Shown here one piece after another: positions 37,991 through 47,530 of a stretch of DNA of 64,000 bases (its first letter is position 1; every line of letters starts with the position of its first letter). Below the pieces are notes generated by a model. That model did no database searches. It worked only from the letters and a program-made list of their open reading frames with translations, and was not told where the DNA came from. Made by a program: the position numbers and the translations under genes. The stretch covers positions 86,679-150,678 of the forward strand of contig CACFCI010000001.1 in the NCBI GenBank assembly GCA_902564785.1, in the 5' to 3' direction. Source of the stretch: an uncultured Pelagibacteraceae bacterium. GTDB taxonomy: Bacteria > Pseudomonadota > Alphaproteobacteria > Pelagibacterales > Pelagibacteraceae.

Positions 37991-38983
37991 ATGAAAAAAT
38001 TTATAAATAATGTTGATGATTTTTTAAAAGAAAGTCTTAATGGATTTGGTAAAGCGCATAGTGATATAATTAAAGTAAATTTTGATCCAAACTTCATTTC
38101 TAGAAAGACAAAAACCAAAGAAGGAAAAGTATCTTTAATTTCAGGTGGAGGAAGTGGACATGAACCGATGCACGGTGGTTTTGTTGGTCATGGAATGCTA
38201 GATGCAGCATGTCCAGGTTTTGTTTTTTCAGCACCTACTCCAGATCAAATGCAAGCTGCTGCTGAACATGTGGATAGCGGAGCTGGTGTTTTGTTCATAG
38301 TTAAAAATTATTCTGGGGATATTATGAATTTTCAAATGGGTGCAGAAATGTACTCAGGTAAAAATGATAGTATCATTACTAACGACGATGTGGCTGTTGA
38401 AGACTCTACGTTCACAACTGGTAGAAGAGGTGTAGCTGCAACAGTTTTGGTCGAAAAGATTGTTGGATCACTAGCTGAGAATGGAGGTTCGCTAGAGGAA
38501 TGTAAAAGACTTGGGGAAAAAATAAATAAAAACTCAGGAAGTATGGGTGTTGCTTTTACTAGTTGCACAGTTCCTGCTGCAGGCAAACCAACTTTTGATA
38601 TTGGAAATGATGAAATGGAATTTGGAGTAGGTATTCACGGTGAACCTGGAAGAAAAAGAGAAAAAATTCAACCATCAAAAACAATAGTAAATAACATGTT
38701 GGAAGCTATACTTGATGATTTAAAACCACAAAAAAATGAAAAAACACTTCTATTTGTAAATGGTATGGGTGGAACTCCTCTTACTGAATTATATTTAGTA
38801 TACGACGATGCTTGTGAAATTTTAAAATCTAAAGGTATTGAAATTACAAGAAGTTTAGTTGGTAATTATTGTACGTCACTAGAAATGCAAGGAGCATCTA
38901 TAACACTCCTGAAATGTGATGATGAGACTTTAAAAAATTGGGACGCGCCTGTTCATACTGCGGCTATGCGTTGGGGTATGTAG
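37991..38983 (+). CDS. dhaK: Dihydroxyacetone kinase subunit DhaK-like
   Basis: SGGGSGHEPMHGGFVGHGMLDAACPGFVF, MEFGVGIHGEPG (substrate-binding His), VNGMGGTPLTELYLVYD. Confidence 0.95.
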   Translation: MKKFINNVDDFLKESLNGFGKAHSDIIKVNFDPNFISRKTKTKEGKVSLISGGGSGHEPMHGGFVGHGMLDAACPGFVFSAPTPDQMQAAAEHVDSGAGVLFIVKNYSGDIMNFQMGAEMYSGKNDSIITNDDVAVEDSTFTTGRRGVAATVLVEKIVGSLAENGGSLEECKRLGEKINKNSGSMGVAFTSCTVPAAGKPTFDIGNDEMEFGVGIHGEPGRKREKIQPSKTIVNNMLEAILDDLKPQKNEKTLLFVNGMGGTPLTELYLVYDDACEILKSKGIEITRSLVGNYCTSLEMQGASITLLKCDDETLKNWDAPVHTAAMRWGM

Positions 38984-39038
38984 AAATTATTTTTGTTTTT
39001 GTTTATATTTATATTAAAAGATTTAATTAAATAGGAAT

Positions 39039-39968
39039 ATGAATAATAAAAAAATCTTAATAACAGAATTTATCAATCAAAATAGTTTAGACAATTTAAG
39101 TAAAAAATTTGATGTAATTTATGATGAAAAATTATGCGAAAATAAAAAAGAATTAAAAAAAATAGTTAAAGACTATGATGGTCTAATTATAAGAAATAAA
39201 ACTCAGTTAAATTCAGATGTTTTAAAAAATGCACTTAAATTAAAATTTATTGGAAGATTGGGAGTTGGTTTAGACAATATTGATACAGAATATTGTAAAA
39301 ATAAAAATATTCATGTTCAACCAGCTACAGGAATGAATGCAGATTCTGTTGCTGAATATGTTGTTTCTTCATCTATGTCTCTTATAAAAAAAATTCCTAT
39401 GTTTCATAATGGAACTATTAAAGGAGAATGGCCAAGAACAGCCATTAAGTCAAAAGAAATAAACAAAAAGTATTTAGGGATAATAGGATTTGGTACAATT
39501 GGAAAAAAAGTTGCCAATTATTCTTCAAAGAATGGTTTAAATATTTTAGCTTATGATCCTTATTTTAAAGAAATAAATGATAAAAAAAATGATGCTAAAT
39601 TATCAAGTTTAAATGAGATATATGAAAAATCAGATATTATTTCTATACATCTGCCTTTAACAGATGAAACAAAAAATATGATAAATAAATCGTCATTTTC
39701 TCAAATGAAAAATAAACCAATTATAATAAATACCTCCAGAGGGGGTATTATAAATGAGAGTGATTTAATAGAAGCTTACCATAAAAATATTATTTCTGGC
39801 TTTGCTCTAGACGTGTTCGAAAACGAACCAATAGAGAGTGAATTTTATAACAAAATAAAACCAGGTATGAATTGTATTTTAACACCTCATATTTCTGGTG
39901 TAACAACAGAGTCAAACATTAGAGTAAGTGACTTTATAGTTAAAAAAATTACAGATTTTTTTAATTAA
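39039..39968 (+). CDS. D-2-hydroxyacid dehydrogenase (phosphoglycerate dehydrogenase-like)
   Basis: GRLGVGLDNID, GIIGFGTIGKKVA, NTSRGGIINESDL, LDVFENEPI, LTPHISGVT. Confidence 0.92.
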   Translation: MNNKKILITEFINQNSLDNLSKKFDVIYDEKLCENKKELKKIVKDYDGLIIRNKTQLNSDVLKNALKLKFIGRLGVGLDNIDTEYCKNKNIHVQPATGMNADSVAEYVVSSSMSLIKKIPMFHNGTIKGEWPRTAIKSKEINKKYLGIIGFGTIGKKVANYSSKNGLNILAYDPYFKEINDKKNDAKLSSLNEIYEKSDIISIHLPLTDETKNMINKSSFSQMKNKPIIINTSRGGIINESDLIEAYHKNIISGFALDVFENEPIESEFYNKIKPGMNCILTPHISGVTTESNIRVSDFIVKKITDFFN

Positions 39969-41043
39969 TTATTTCCTCTAAATTTATTAATCTAAATTGT
40001 TTTATTGATTTTTCTGCAGCCTCTCCCATGGCAACAGCAATTAAACCATCTTCTAATGAAACTTCTGGATCTGAATTGTTTTCAATAGCTTTTAAAAAAG
40101 CTAAATGTTCATAGTAAGTTGATCCATGATGTTGACCAGCCTCAATAATTTTTTTATCTACATCGATATTTTTAATGTGTGTTTTTCCATCTCTCATTCC
40201 AATTCTTAAATTCGACGAGGTTTTACCTGAGTCATTAGAAGGGACCGAAGTTTCTATTTTTCCTTGATTTCCAGTGGCTACAAGCTCTTCCTGCATTTCA
40301 GAATTTTCTGCAAACATACAAAGCTCAAGCAAACTTCTTGCTCCATTTTCAAAATTTACGATCACATAGGCATTATCAATGATGTCTGGTTTTTTTCCAT
40401 TATACATTTCATCTAAATGGTTAACGTCTTGACCGCCACTTGCATAAACACTTATTGGCTTACTTCGAATAATTAATCTCATTAAATCAAAGAAATGGCA
40501 GCATTTTTCAATGAGTGTACCGCCAGTATTTTCCTCAAAACGATTCCAATCATTTACTTTTTTTAAAAAAGGAAATCTATGTTCCCTAATACTTAAAGTT
40601 TTTAAGTCGCCAATTTTGTTATTATGAATTTCATTAATAAACTTTGAAACTGGCGGCATATATCTATACTCCATCGCAGTCCAAAATACTGAAGGATAAC
40701 CTTCTGTAAGTTTTTTTATTTCCAAACAATCTTTTGTATTAGTACACAATGGTTTTTCTATTAATATATGTTTTTTAGTTTTGATTACATCTTTTAAGAT
40801 TTCTATGTGAGTAAAGTTAGGAGATGAAATTAAGTATACATCAACAATATTTTTTTCAATCATTTCTAAATGATTTTTAAAACAAGAAACTTTTGATTTA
40901 AGAATTTCTTTACACTTTTTCAATGAATCTTCATGAGGATCAGCAAGTGCAACTACTTCAGCATTATCAATTAAAGATATATTTAAAATATGTTCTCGAG
41001 CCATTGTCCCTGCTCCAATAATTCCATATTTTATTTTTTTCAT
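39961..41043 (-). CDS. Gfo/Idh/MocA family oxidoreductase
   Basis: KYGIIGAGTMAREHI, LIEKPLCTN, ENTGGTLIEKCCHFFDLMRLI. Confidence 0.92.
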   Translation of the reverse strand: MKKIKYGIIGAGTMAREHILNISLIDNAEVVALADPHEDSLKKCKEILKSKVSCFKNHLEMIEKNIVDVYLISSPNFTHIEILKDVIKTKKHILIEKPLCTNTKDCLEIKKLTEGYPSVFWTAMEYRYMPPVSKFINEIHNNKIGDLKTLSIREHRFPFLKKVNDWNRFEENTGGTLIEKCCHFFDLMRLIIRSKPISVYASGGQDVNHLDEMYNGKKPDIIDNAYVIVNFENGARSLLELCMFAENSEMQEELVATGNQGKIETSVPSNDSGKTSSNLRIGMRDGKTHIKNIDVDKKIIEAGQHHGSTYYEHLAFLKAIENNSDPEVSLEDGLIAVAMGEAAEKSIKQFRLINLEEIIN

Positions 41044-41073
41044 ATTATGTTTGTATCAGTTTAATTTAAAAAC

Positions 41074-42411
41074 TTAATCAATACTTAGTCCACTTGGTAC
41101 TTTATCTGGTTTACCTAGTGGTCTTTGATTTTCGCTTCTACCAGTTAAGGACACTAGAAAAGAAACAAGTTGATCAATTTCTTTATCATTCAATTCTATT
41201 GGCTTAATATCAATGCTTGATAAAATTCTGTCTTGTTCTCTTTTATCTGACAAAATTACAAAATCAATTTTTTCTAACCAAGGTGCTTTAGGTAAATTAG
41301 CATATTCAGTTTTCCAATTTTTATTCATTTTTATTGGATTTAAATGATGTTGAATTATTGATTTTAAAGTTGGATAAGCGCCATTATGACCATAAGGTGC
41401 TGTTAAAGTAACATTTCTTAATGAAGGCGTTTTAAATTTATACATATCTTTTATGTTGTCAGTCTCAACCATTCGTCCAACGTCACGAGCATAAGGATCA
41501 AAAGGTCGTGTCCTTCCAGGTCCAAACTGAGGAATTCCTATTGAGTAAAATTTTTGATCTGACAATAAAGATCCTGAATGACAAGAACTACAGTTTGCTT
41601 TTCCATAAAATAAATTCATTCCTTTTATTTGCTCTAAAGTTAAAGCTTGTTTATCACCATTTAAGTATTCGTCGAAAGGAGAATCAAAAGATGTCCATTC
41701 ATGAATTTCAAATGCAGCAATTGAATTTACAATATGTGTAATGTTAATATCTAAAGGGCTGTTAATATCATCAAAAGCATTTTTAAATAACTCAACATAT
41801 TCTGGAATTCCCCTGATCCTGTGAGTAATTACAGGCCAAACCCTATCAATTCTCATACTATCTTTTCCAACTTTTGAGACCAAACCTATAATTTCATTTT
41901 CACCTGGATTTCCTGCCATCTCAAATTGTCTAGTCAACGGAAACAAAGCTTGAACTGCAACTATATTATCAAGCCCTTTAGGAAGAGCTTCTTGAGCGGG
42001 TGTATTAAAACCGTTACCAAATATATTTGATTTAGTTACTCTTCCATCGTGCAACAAAGTGGTGATATTTTTAAATCCTAGATTCCATAAAGCAAGGGCG
42101 TTTCTTGGGATACGTTTTTTAATTTTATCATTTCCAGTACCAGCTGTTCTTTTTAACCCAATACCAGATCCACCTTCACCAATACCCAAAGAAAGTCCAT
42201 CAGAACCACCAAATTCATGGCTATGACAGGTTGCACAAGCAATATTTCGATTTGCAGATAAAATTTTATCATGAAATAAAAGTCTACCTATTTTTACTTT
42301 TTCTATATCAACTTCATGAAAATCATCACTAGTTAATGGTTTAGGTAATTCTGTTGCGTAAGTTTTATTTACTGAAATTAAAAATAGAATTATAAATATT
42401 GTTATTTTTAA
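41074..42411 (-). CDS. Di-heme cytochrome c peroxidase / MauG-like protein (start codon uncertain)
   Basis: Two heme c motifs (NIACATCHS and ANCSSCHSG), PLTRQFEMAG, TPSLRNVTLTAPYGHNG; hydrophobic leader ITIFIILFLISVNKTYA lies just downstream of 42411. Confidence 0.85.
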   Translation of the reverse strand, partial: LKITIFIILFLISVNKTYATELPKPLTSDDFHEVDIEKVKIGRLLFHDKILSANRNIACATCHSHEFGGSDGLSLGIGEGGSGIGLKRTAGTGNDKIKKRIPRNALALWNLGFKNITTLLHDGRVTKSNIFGNGFNTPAQEALPKGLDNIVAVQALFPLTRQFEMAGNPGENEIIGLVSKVGKDSMRIDRVWPVITHRIRGIPEYVELFKNAFDDINSPLDINITHIVNSIAAFEIHEWTSFDSPFDEYLNGDKQALTLEQIKGMNLFYGKANCSSCHSGSLLSDQKFYSIGIPQFGPGRTRPFDPYARDVGRMVETDNIKDMYKFKTPSLRNVTLTAPYGHNGAYPTLKSIIQHHLNPIKMNKNWKTEYANLPKAPWLEKIDFVILSDKREQDRILSSIDIKPIELNDKEIDQLVSFLVSLTGRSENQRPLGKPDKVPSGLSID

Positions 42412-42882
42412 ATGATTAAATATCTTTTTATACTTTTGTTTCTTCCATCCGTAGTTTTTGCAGAGATAGAAAATGCTCGAGATTTGATGGAGGAAGGAAA
42501 ATTTAAAGAAGCTATGGAAGAACTTATTCCAGCAGCTAGATCTGGTAATGCTGATGCTGAAGAGCTTATTGGGATTATGTACGCTATGGGTCTCGGTGTT
42601 GAAAGAGATGATGTTAGGGCTTTTGAATGGTATCTCAGATCCTCTATGAAAGGTCATCCTGGTGCCCAATCTGGTGTCGGATGGTATTACGAAATTGGTA
42701 GAGGACTTCCCGCTCCCGATCTTGTTAGAGCGTATATGTGGTATGGTTTGTCTGCTATTGGTGGAGATCCTGATGCTGCAATTTCTCAGGAAGAAGTTAT
42801 TAAAAAAATGACTCCTGAACAAATTGAAAAAGCTCATATTCTCATAAAAGATTATAAATCTTGGATATATCCTTTTAGATAA
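42412..42882 (+). CDS. Secreted Sel1-repeat protein
   Basis: Signal peptide MIKYLFILLFLPSVVFA; Sel1 units SGNADAEELIGIMYAMGLGVERDDVRAFEWYLRSSMKGHPGAQSGVGWYYEIGRGLPAPDLVRAYMWYGLSA. Confidence 0.85.
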   Translation: MIKYLFILLFLPSVVFAEIENARDLMEEGKFKEAMEELIPAARSGNADAEELIGIMYAMGLGVERDDVRAFEWYLRSSMKGHPGAQSGVGWYYEIGRGLPAPDLVRAYMWYGLSAIGGDPDAAISQEEVIKKMTPEQIEKAHILIKDYKSWIYPFR

Positions 42883-42883
42883 T

Positions 42884-42906
42884 GAGGCGAACTAAAATCC
42901 GCCCCA
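42884..42906. terminator. Possible bidirectional hairpin between convergent genes
   Basis: GAGGCG ... CGCCCC with one mismatch between the Sel1 stop and the TRAP SBP stop; weak U-tracts. Confidence 0.35.
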
Positions 42907-42922
42907 TTATATTAATTTTAAA

Positions 42923-43975
42923 TTACAAATCTTTTTTGTATGCGCTCGATGCTCTTTTCTCTGCACTCGCTACCGCTTTAGTTAAAGCGTTGAAAATTTC
43001 TTTTCCACCTTTAACATTAGCTTTAAACCAATCATACACTGGGCTAGCTTCTTTTTTAAAACTAGCTTTTTGATCAGGCGTAGGAACATATAAATCTCCA
43101 CCACCTGCTACAAAGTCCTCGTAAGCTTTGATTGATTTTCTCTTAGGAGAAGCAAAAGTTGCCTGCTGCAAAGCATAGAAACCATCAGTCACTACTTTTT
43201 TAAGATCTGGTGACATTGATTCATATTTTGCATTGTTCATCCACCATAATGCTCCCATGTATGCATGACCGTCTAAAGTAACATATTTAAGACCTGCATC
43301 AGGAAACTTCATGTTCATAATGTCAGTAATTCCATTTTTAGAACCCTCAACTACACCAGTTTGAAATGATGTAAATAATTCAGGCCATGGTATAGGAGTT
43401 GGGGATGCACCTAATGCTCTTACAAGCTCCTGAGGTAAATCAGCTACAACCGTTCTGATTTTTAAACCTTTCATGTCAGATGGATTTGCAATTCTTCTTT
43501 TTGTATTTGCAAAATTTCTCCATCCTCCAGTATTTCCAATTGTCATCAATCTAATTGAGTCATTTGAATCTTTTAGAGCCATTTTTCTCATTGTTCTTAC
43601 AAAATCACCTTGCATTACATCTTCAGCAATCCTGTCGTCAGCCATTAGATAAGGTAAATCTAAAACTTGAACATAAGGAAATACACCAGCAGCACCTCCA
43701 GAAGTAGAAATGTAAATATCTATACTTCCATCAGATACACCTTGTAAACACTCAGCACCCTTTGAACAAAGCTGCGTACCCACAAATAATTCTACAGCTA
43801 TTTTTCCATTTGAGGCTGCTTCTACATAGTTTTTAAATACAACAGCGCCATCATAATCTTCATCTTGATCATTCGAGTTCATTGTCATTCTTAAGTTATA
43901 ATCTGCAGCTGAAACAGATGCAGTAAAACTAATCAAGAATAATAATGAAAAAAATGATTTAATTAATTTACTCAT
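42923..43975 (-). CDS. dctP: TRAP transporter substrate-binding protein (DctP family)
   Basis: Signal peptide; NPSDMKGLKIRTVVADLPQELVRALGASPTPIPWPELFTSFQTGVVEGSKNGITDI. Confidence 0.94.
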   Translation of the reverse strand: MSKLIKSFFSLLFLISFTASVSAADYNLRMTMNSNDQDEDYDGAVVFKNYVEAASNGKIAVELFVGTQLCSKGAECLQGVSDGSIDIYISTSGGAAGVFPYVQVLDLPYLMADDRIAEDVMQGDFVRTMRKMALKDSNDSIRLMTIGNTGGWRNFANTKRRIANPSDMKGLKIRTVVADLPQELVRALGASPTPIPWPELFTSFQTGVVEGSKNGITDIMNMKFPDAGLKYVTLDGHAYMGALWWMNNAKYESMSPDLKKVVTDGFYALQQATFASPKRKSIKAYEDFVAGGGDLYVPTPDQKASFKKEASPVYDWFKANVKGGKEIFNALTKAVASAEKRASSAYKKDL

Positions 43976-44065
43976 ATTTTTTCCCTCTCATTAAATATTT
44001 ACGTATTAAAACTATACTTAAATTGAATTAGAGAGTCTATCGACTAGTAAAAAAAATAATTAAAT

Positions 44066-45355
44066 TTATTTTGCAAATCCGGTAAGCAAAGGAATCGTCA
44101 TCGAAATTGATGGAAAATATGTTATTAAAAATATAACTATAGCTTCTACTGCTAAAAATGGCAATATAGCTTTTGCTATTGTTTCTACTCTTTCCCCAGA
44201 CACAGAAGATGCAACAAATAACACAAGACCCATTGGTGGAGTTGCTAAACCAACTGTCAAATTAACCGACATAATAATTGCAAAATGTACAGGATGAACT
44301 CCAAGTTCAACAAAAACTGGTCCAAGAATTGGTCCTAAAATAATTATAGCTGGACCTGCATCTAAAAACATTCCAACAACAAATAATAAAATATTTATAA
44401 GAAATAATAAAACATACGGGTTGTCAGTTAATCCTAAAACGAACGCAGCAAGATGTTCAGGAGCGTGTGATAAACTTACAACTGTTTTAAAAGCCATTGC
44501 GGCACCAACTAAAAGAAGAACTACTGAAGATACCATCGCTGCTTTTGTCATCACTTTAGGAACATCTTTCCATTTTAATGATTTCAAAACAAATAAACCA
44601 ATAAACATTGCGTAAGCAGCTGCTACAGCTGATGCTTCTGTTGGAGTAAAAATTCCTCCAAGAATACCTCCTAAAATTATTACTGGTGTCATTAAAGGAA
44701 AAAAAGCTTTAAGAGATGCCTTGCCTCTTTGGCCCCAAGTTGTTTTTTCGGTTACTGCTGGAAAATTATATCTCTTGGCCATAAATTTTATTGTGACCAT
44801 CAAACTAACTCCTACTAAAATACCAGGTACAATTCCTGCTAAAAATAATGCTGCAACACTCTCACCCATCACATAGGCATAAATAATCATTATCCCCGAG
44901 GGTGGAATTATTGGTCCAATTACAGAACTAGCTGCTGTAATTGCAGCAGCAAATTTTTTTGTATAACCTTGCTTTTCCATTGCAGGAATAAGCATAGACC
45001 CAATTGCAGAAGTATCAGCTACCGCTGAACCAGATAAGCCTGCAAACAACATTGAAGTCAATACATTAACATGAGCCAAACCACCTTTTAAGTGACCCAT
45101 CATTGCCTGACTAAACTCTACAAGGCGATGTGTTATTCCTCCTCTATTCATCAACTCGCCAGCTAACATAAAAAACGGTATGGCCATAAGTGGGAAGCTG
45201 TCAATTCCATTATAAATATTTCTATACAACATTGCACCATCTCTACCCTGGTCATTTAACCAAAGCAAAATTCCTGGTGCAGCTAACAAACCAAAAAATA
45301 CTGGTAAGCCAATTAATAAAAATAACAAAAACAAAGGAAGAAACCAAACTAACAT
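44066..45355 (-). CDS. dctM: TRAP transporter large permease (DctM)
   Basis: FPLMAIPFFMLAGELMNRGGIT, GSAVADTSAIGSMLIPAMEKQGY, SSVIGPIIPPSGIMIIYAYVMG. Confidence 0.96.
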   Translation of the reverse strand: MLVWFLPLFLLFLLIGLPVFFGLLAAPGILLWLNDQGRDGAMLYRNIYNGIDSFPLMAIPFFMLAGELMNRGGITHRLVEFSQAMMGHLKGGLAHVNVLTSMLFAGLSGSAVADTSAIGSMLIPAMEKQGYTKKFAAAITAASSVIGPIIPPSGIMIIYAYVMGESVAALFLAGIVPGILVGVSLMVTIKFMAKRYNFPAVTEKTTWGQRGKASLKAFFPLMTPVIILGGILGGIFTPTEASAVAAAYAMFIGLFVLKSLKWKDVPKVMTKAAMVSSVVLLLVGAAMAFKTVVSLSHAPEHLAAFVLGLTDNPYVLLFLINILLFVVGMFLDAGPAIIILGPILGPVFVELGVHPVHFAIIMSVNLTVGLATPPMGLVLFVASSVSGERVETIAKAILPFLAVEAIVIFLITYFPSISMTIPLLTGFAK

Positions 45356-45951
45356 TATTGTGTCTCCAATTTTTGTTTATCGTAATCTTCAGGCAAATCT
45401 AGCTTGGTAAAATTAGTAAGTATATTTCTCAAAATTAATTCTATATTCACAGATATTAAAAAAATAATACCAACAGGTAATGACATATACATCCAAGCTA
45501 ATTTTATTGGTTCAGGTTTTCCACCAATTAAATGAAAAGGAATTTTTATCGAGGAAGAGTTAAATATCCATCCAGCATTAATATGTTTAAAACCTAACTC
45601 TAAACCTATAACTAAGACAAAAAGAGATACTACTAATAAAAATAAAGTTAGCAATGTGGAGATAAGTTTTGGTAAAAATCTCTCTAATAAATCAATAGAA
45701 ACAAATCCACCCCATCTATATGCAGAAGGTGCGATTAATCCTGTCATCCATAGCATCAAAAACCTTGCAACCTCATCAGGCCAAGGCAGGGCATTATTTA
45801 ACACATATCTAAAAAATACTTGTACCAAGATAACAATCACCATCAAAAGTATTGCTATCCATGCAAACTGTCTGCCTATTCTTAAAAAAAAAGTATTTAT
45901 TTTTTCAAGGATATTAAAAAAAGGAAGGAGAATATTAATTGTCAAATTCAC
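45355..45951 (-). CDS. dctQ: TRAP transporter small permease (DctQ)
   Basis: Four TM segments, FFRYVLNNALPWPDEVARFLMLWMTGLIAPSAYRWGGFVSIDLL. Confidence 0.92.
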   Translation of the reverse strand: MNLTINILLPFFNILEKINTFFLRIGRQFAWIAILLMVIVILVQVFFRYVLNNALPWPDEVARFLMLWMTGLIAPSAYRWGGFVSIDLLERFLPKLISTLLTLFLLVVSLFVLVIGLELGFKHINAGWIFNSSSIKIPFHLIGGKPEPIKLAWMYMSLPVGIIFLISVNIELILRNILTNFTKLDLPEDYDKQKLETQ

Positions 45952-46062
45952 AGCTAAATTTATTTTAATTATTTAATAAATACAACTTTAATCAAAAAAC
46001 TAATTTACTTTATATAATAATTCTCGTATTAAAATTGCTCTCTAAAAAATTTATATACAATT

Positions 46063-47028
46063 ATGAGTAATAAAAAAAAGATATTAATTATTCAAAAAGT
46101 CCATGAAAAAGGGATGGAATTAATTAATAACCATCCTAATTTTGATGTTGAAGTAACTGATGACACTTCTGTAGAAAGTTTAAAATCAAAATTAAAAGAT
46201 TGTCATGGTGCATCAATAAGAATTGCAAAACTTCCTGGGGAAGCGTTTGAAGAGGCAAAAAATTTAAAAATTATTTCAAGACATGGTGTTGGGTATGACA
46301 ATATCGATTTAAAAAAAGCTAAGGAAAAAGATATAAAAATAGCAATAACAGCTAATGCTAATGCTGTTACAGTCGCGGAACATGTAATATTCGTTTTGTT
46401 AAATATTGCAAAGAGAAAAGACTTATTTGACAAAACAGTAAGAGAAGGAAATTTTAAAGACAGAAATAAATTACCTAAAACGATTGAAGTTTGGAAAAAA
46501 AATTTTTTGATAATGGGTTTTGGAAGAATAGGAAAAGCATTAATTAAAAGATGTCTGGGCTTTGAAATGAATGTTTTTGTTTATGACCCATTTGTAGATA
46601 AAGATAAAATTGAAGAATTAGGTGGAAAAAAAGTAGAAGATCTAGCTGAAGCAGTAAAAAATATGGATGTTATTTCACTTCATATGCCTTTAACGGATAA
46701 AACAGAAAATTTAATTAATTATGATTTATTAAAAACAATGAAGAAAACTTGTATAATTATTAATGCAGCAAGAGGTGGTATTATCCATGAAGAAGATCTT
46801 GATAAAGCACTCAATGAAAATTTAATTTTTGGAGCTGGTATTGATGTTTTTAAAAAAGAACCACCCGATAACAATAATCCACTTCTTAAAAATGAAAAAG
46901 TTTACTTAAGTCCACATACTGCAGCTTTCACCGATGAATGTATGACAAGAATGGGTAAAGAGACAATTCAAAATATTATTGATTTTTTTGAGGAAAAGTT
47001 AGAAAAATCTAAAATTGTTAAACTTTAA
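46063..47028 (+). CDS. D-2-hydroxyacid dehydrogenase (phosphoglycerate dehydrogenase-like)
   Basis: SRHGVGYDNIDL, LIMGFGRIGKALI, NAARGGIIHEEDL, GIDVFKKEPP, LSPHTAAFT. Confidence 0.92.
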   Translation: MSNKKKILIIQKVHEKGMELINNHPNFDVEVTDDTSVESLKSKLKDCHGASIRIAKLPGEAFEEAKNLKIISRHGVGYDNIDLKKAKEKDIKIAITANANAVTVAEHVIFVLLNIAKRKDLFDKTVREGNFKDRNKLPKTIEVWKKNFLIMGFGRIGKALIKRCLGFEMNVFVYDPFVDKDKIEELGGKKVEDLAEAVKNMDVISLHMPLTDKTENLINYDLLKTMKKTCIIINAARGGIIHEEDLDKALNENLIFGAGIDVFKKEPPDNNNPLLKNEKVYLSPHTAAFTDECMTRMGKETIQNIIDFFEEKLEKSKIVKL

Positions 47029-47029
47029 A

Positions 47030-47530
47030 ATGAAAATTAATTTCAAAAATTTTGGATTTTTAGAATTTTTAGTATTAGCATCTGCAATCTTTGTAGTTGG
47101 TATGTTAATTTGGACAGCAAGTACGAGACCGGCAGTTGAAGCTAAAGCTAATTTAGTAAAAGAAAATCACAACAAAGTCGTTGATCTAATTAATGATGAG
47201 ATTAACAAATGTGGAAACAACGATGAAGGTAAATTTACTGTTTGGGGTGATCCATGTAATGGTGAATGGATAGCTGATAAAGTTGTTAATTATATTAATG
47301 ACAATTTAAAAATAGAAAATCCATTTTCTGATGACTCAAAAGTAAAAACTGATCCTGATCCAAGAATAAAAGCTGAAGGTAAAGCTGGTCAAGCTGTTGA
47401 GATGGGCGTTATTTTTCTTATGTCATCAAATTTTTTACCTGATCCAGGTTCTGAATGGATAGTTGGAACCTGTTTCAAGTCACCTTGCGTTGCTGCAGGA
47501 AATAACGAACTTACTTCTATATATAGATAA
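47030..47530 (+). CDS. Hypothetical protein with one N-terminal TM segment and a four-Cys extracytoplasmic domain
   Basis: MKINFKNFGFLEFLVLASAIFVVGMLIWTA then a soluble domain with Cys in NKCGN, DPCNG and GTCFKSPC; starts 1 nt after the preceding stop. Confidence 0.75.
   Translation: MKINFKNFGFLEFLVLASAIFVVGMLIWTASTRPAVEAKANLVKENHNKVVDLINDEINKCGNNDEGKFTVWGDPCNGEWIADKVVNYINDNLKIENPFSDDSKVKTDPDPRIKAEGKAGQAVEMGVIFLMSSNFLPDPGSEWIVGTCFKSPCVAAGNNELTSIYR

Noticed and set aside
42412-42837. N-terminal extension of the cytochrome ORF (MSFFNLFRSHFF...) as real coding
   Set aside because: It is exactly antisense to a convincing signal-peptide Sel1 gene, has no recognisable domain, and the hydrophobic leader of the peroxidase begins after it.
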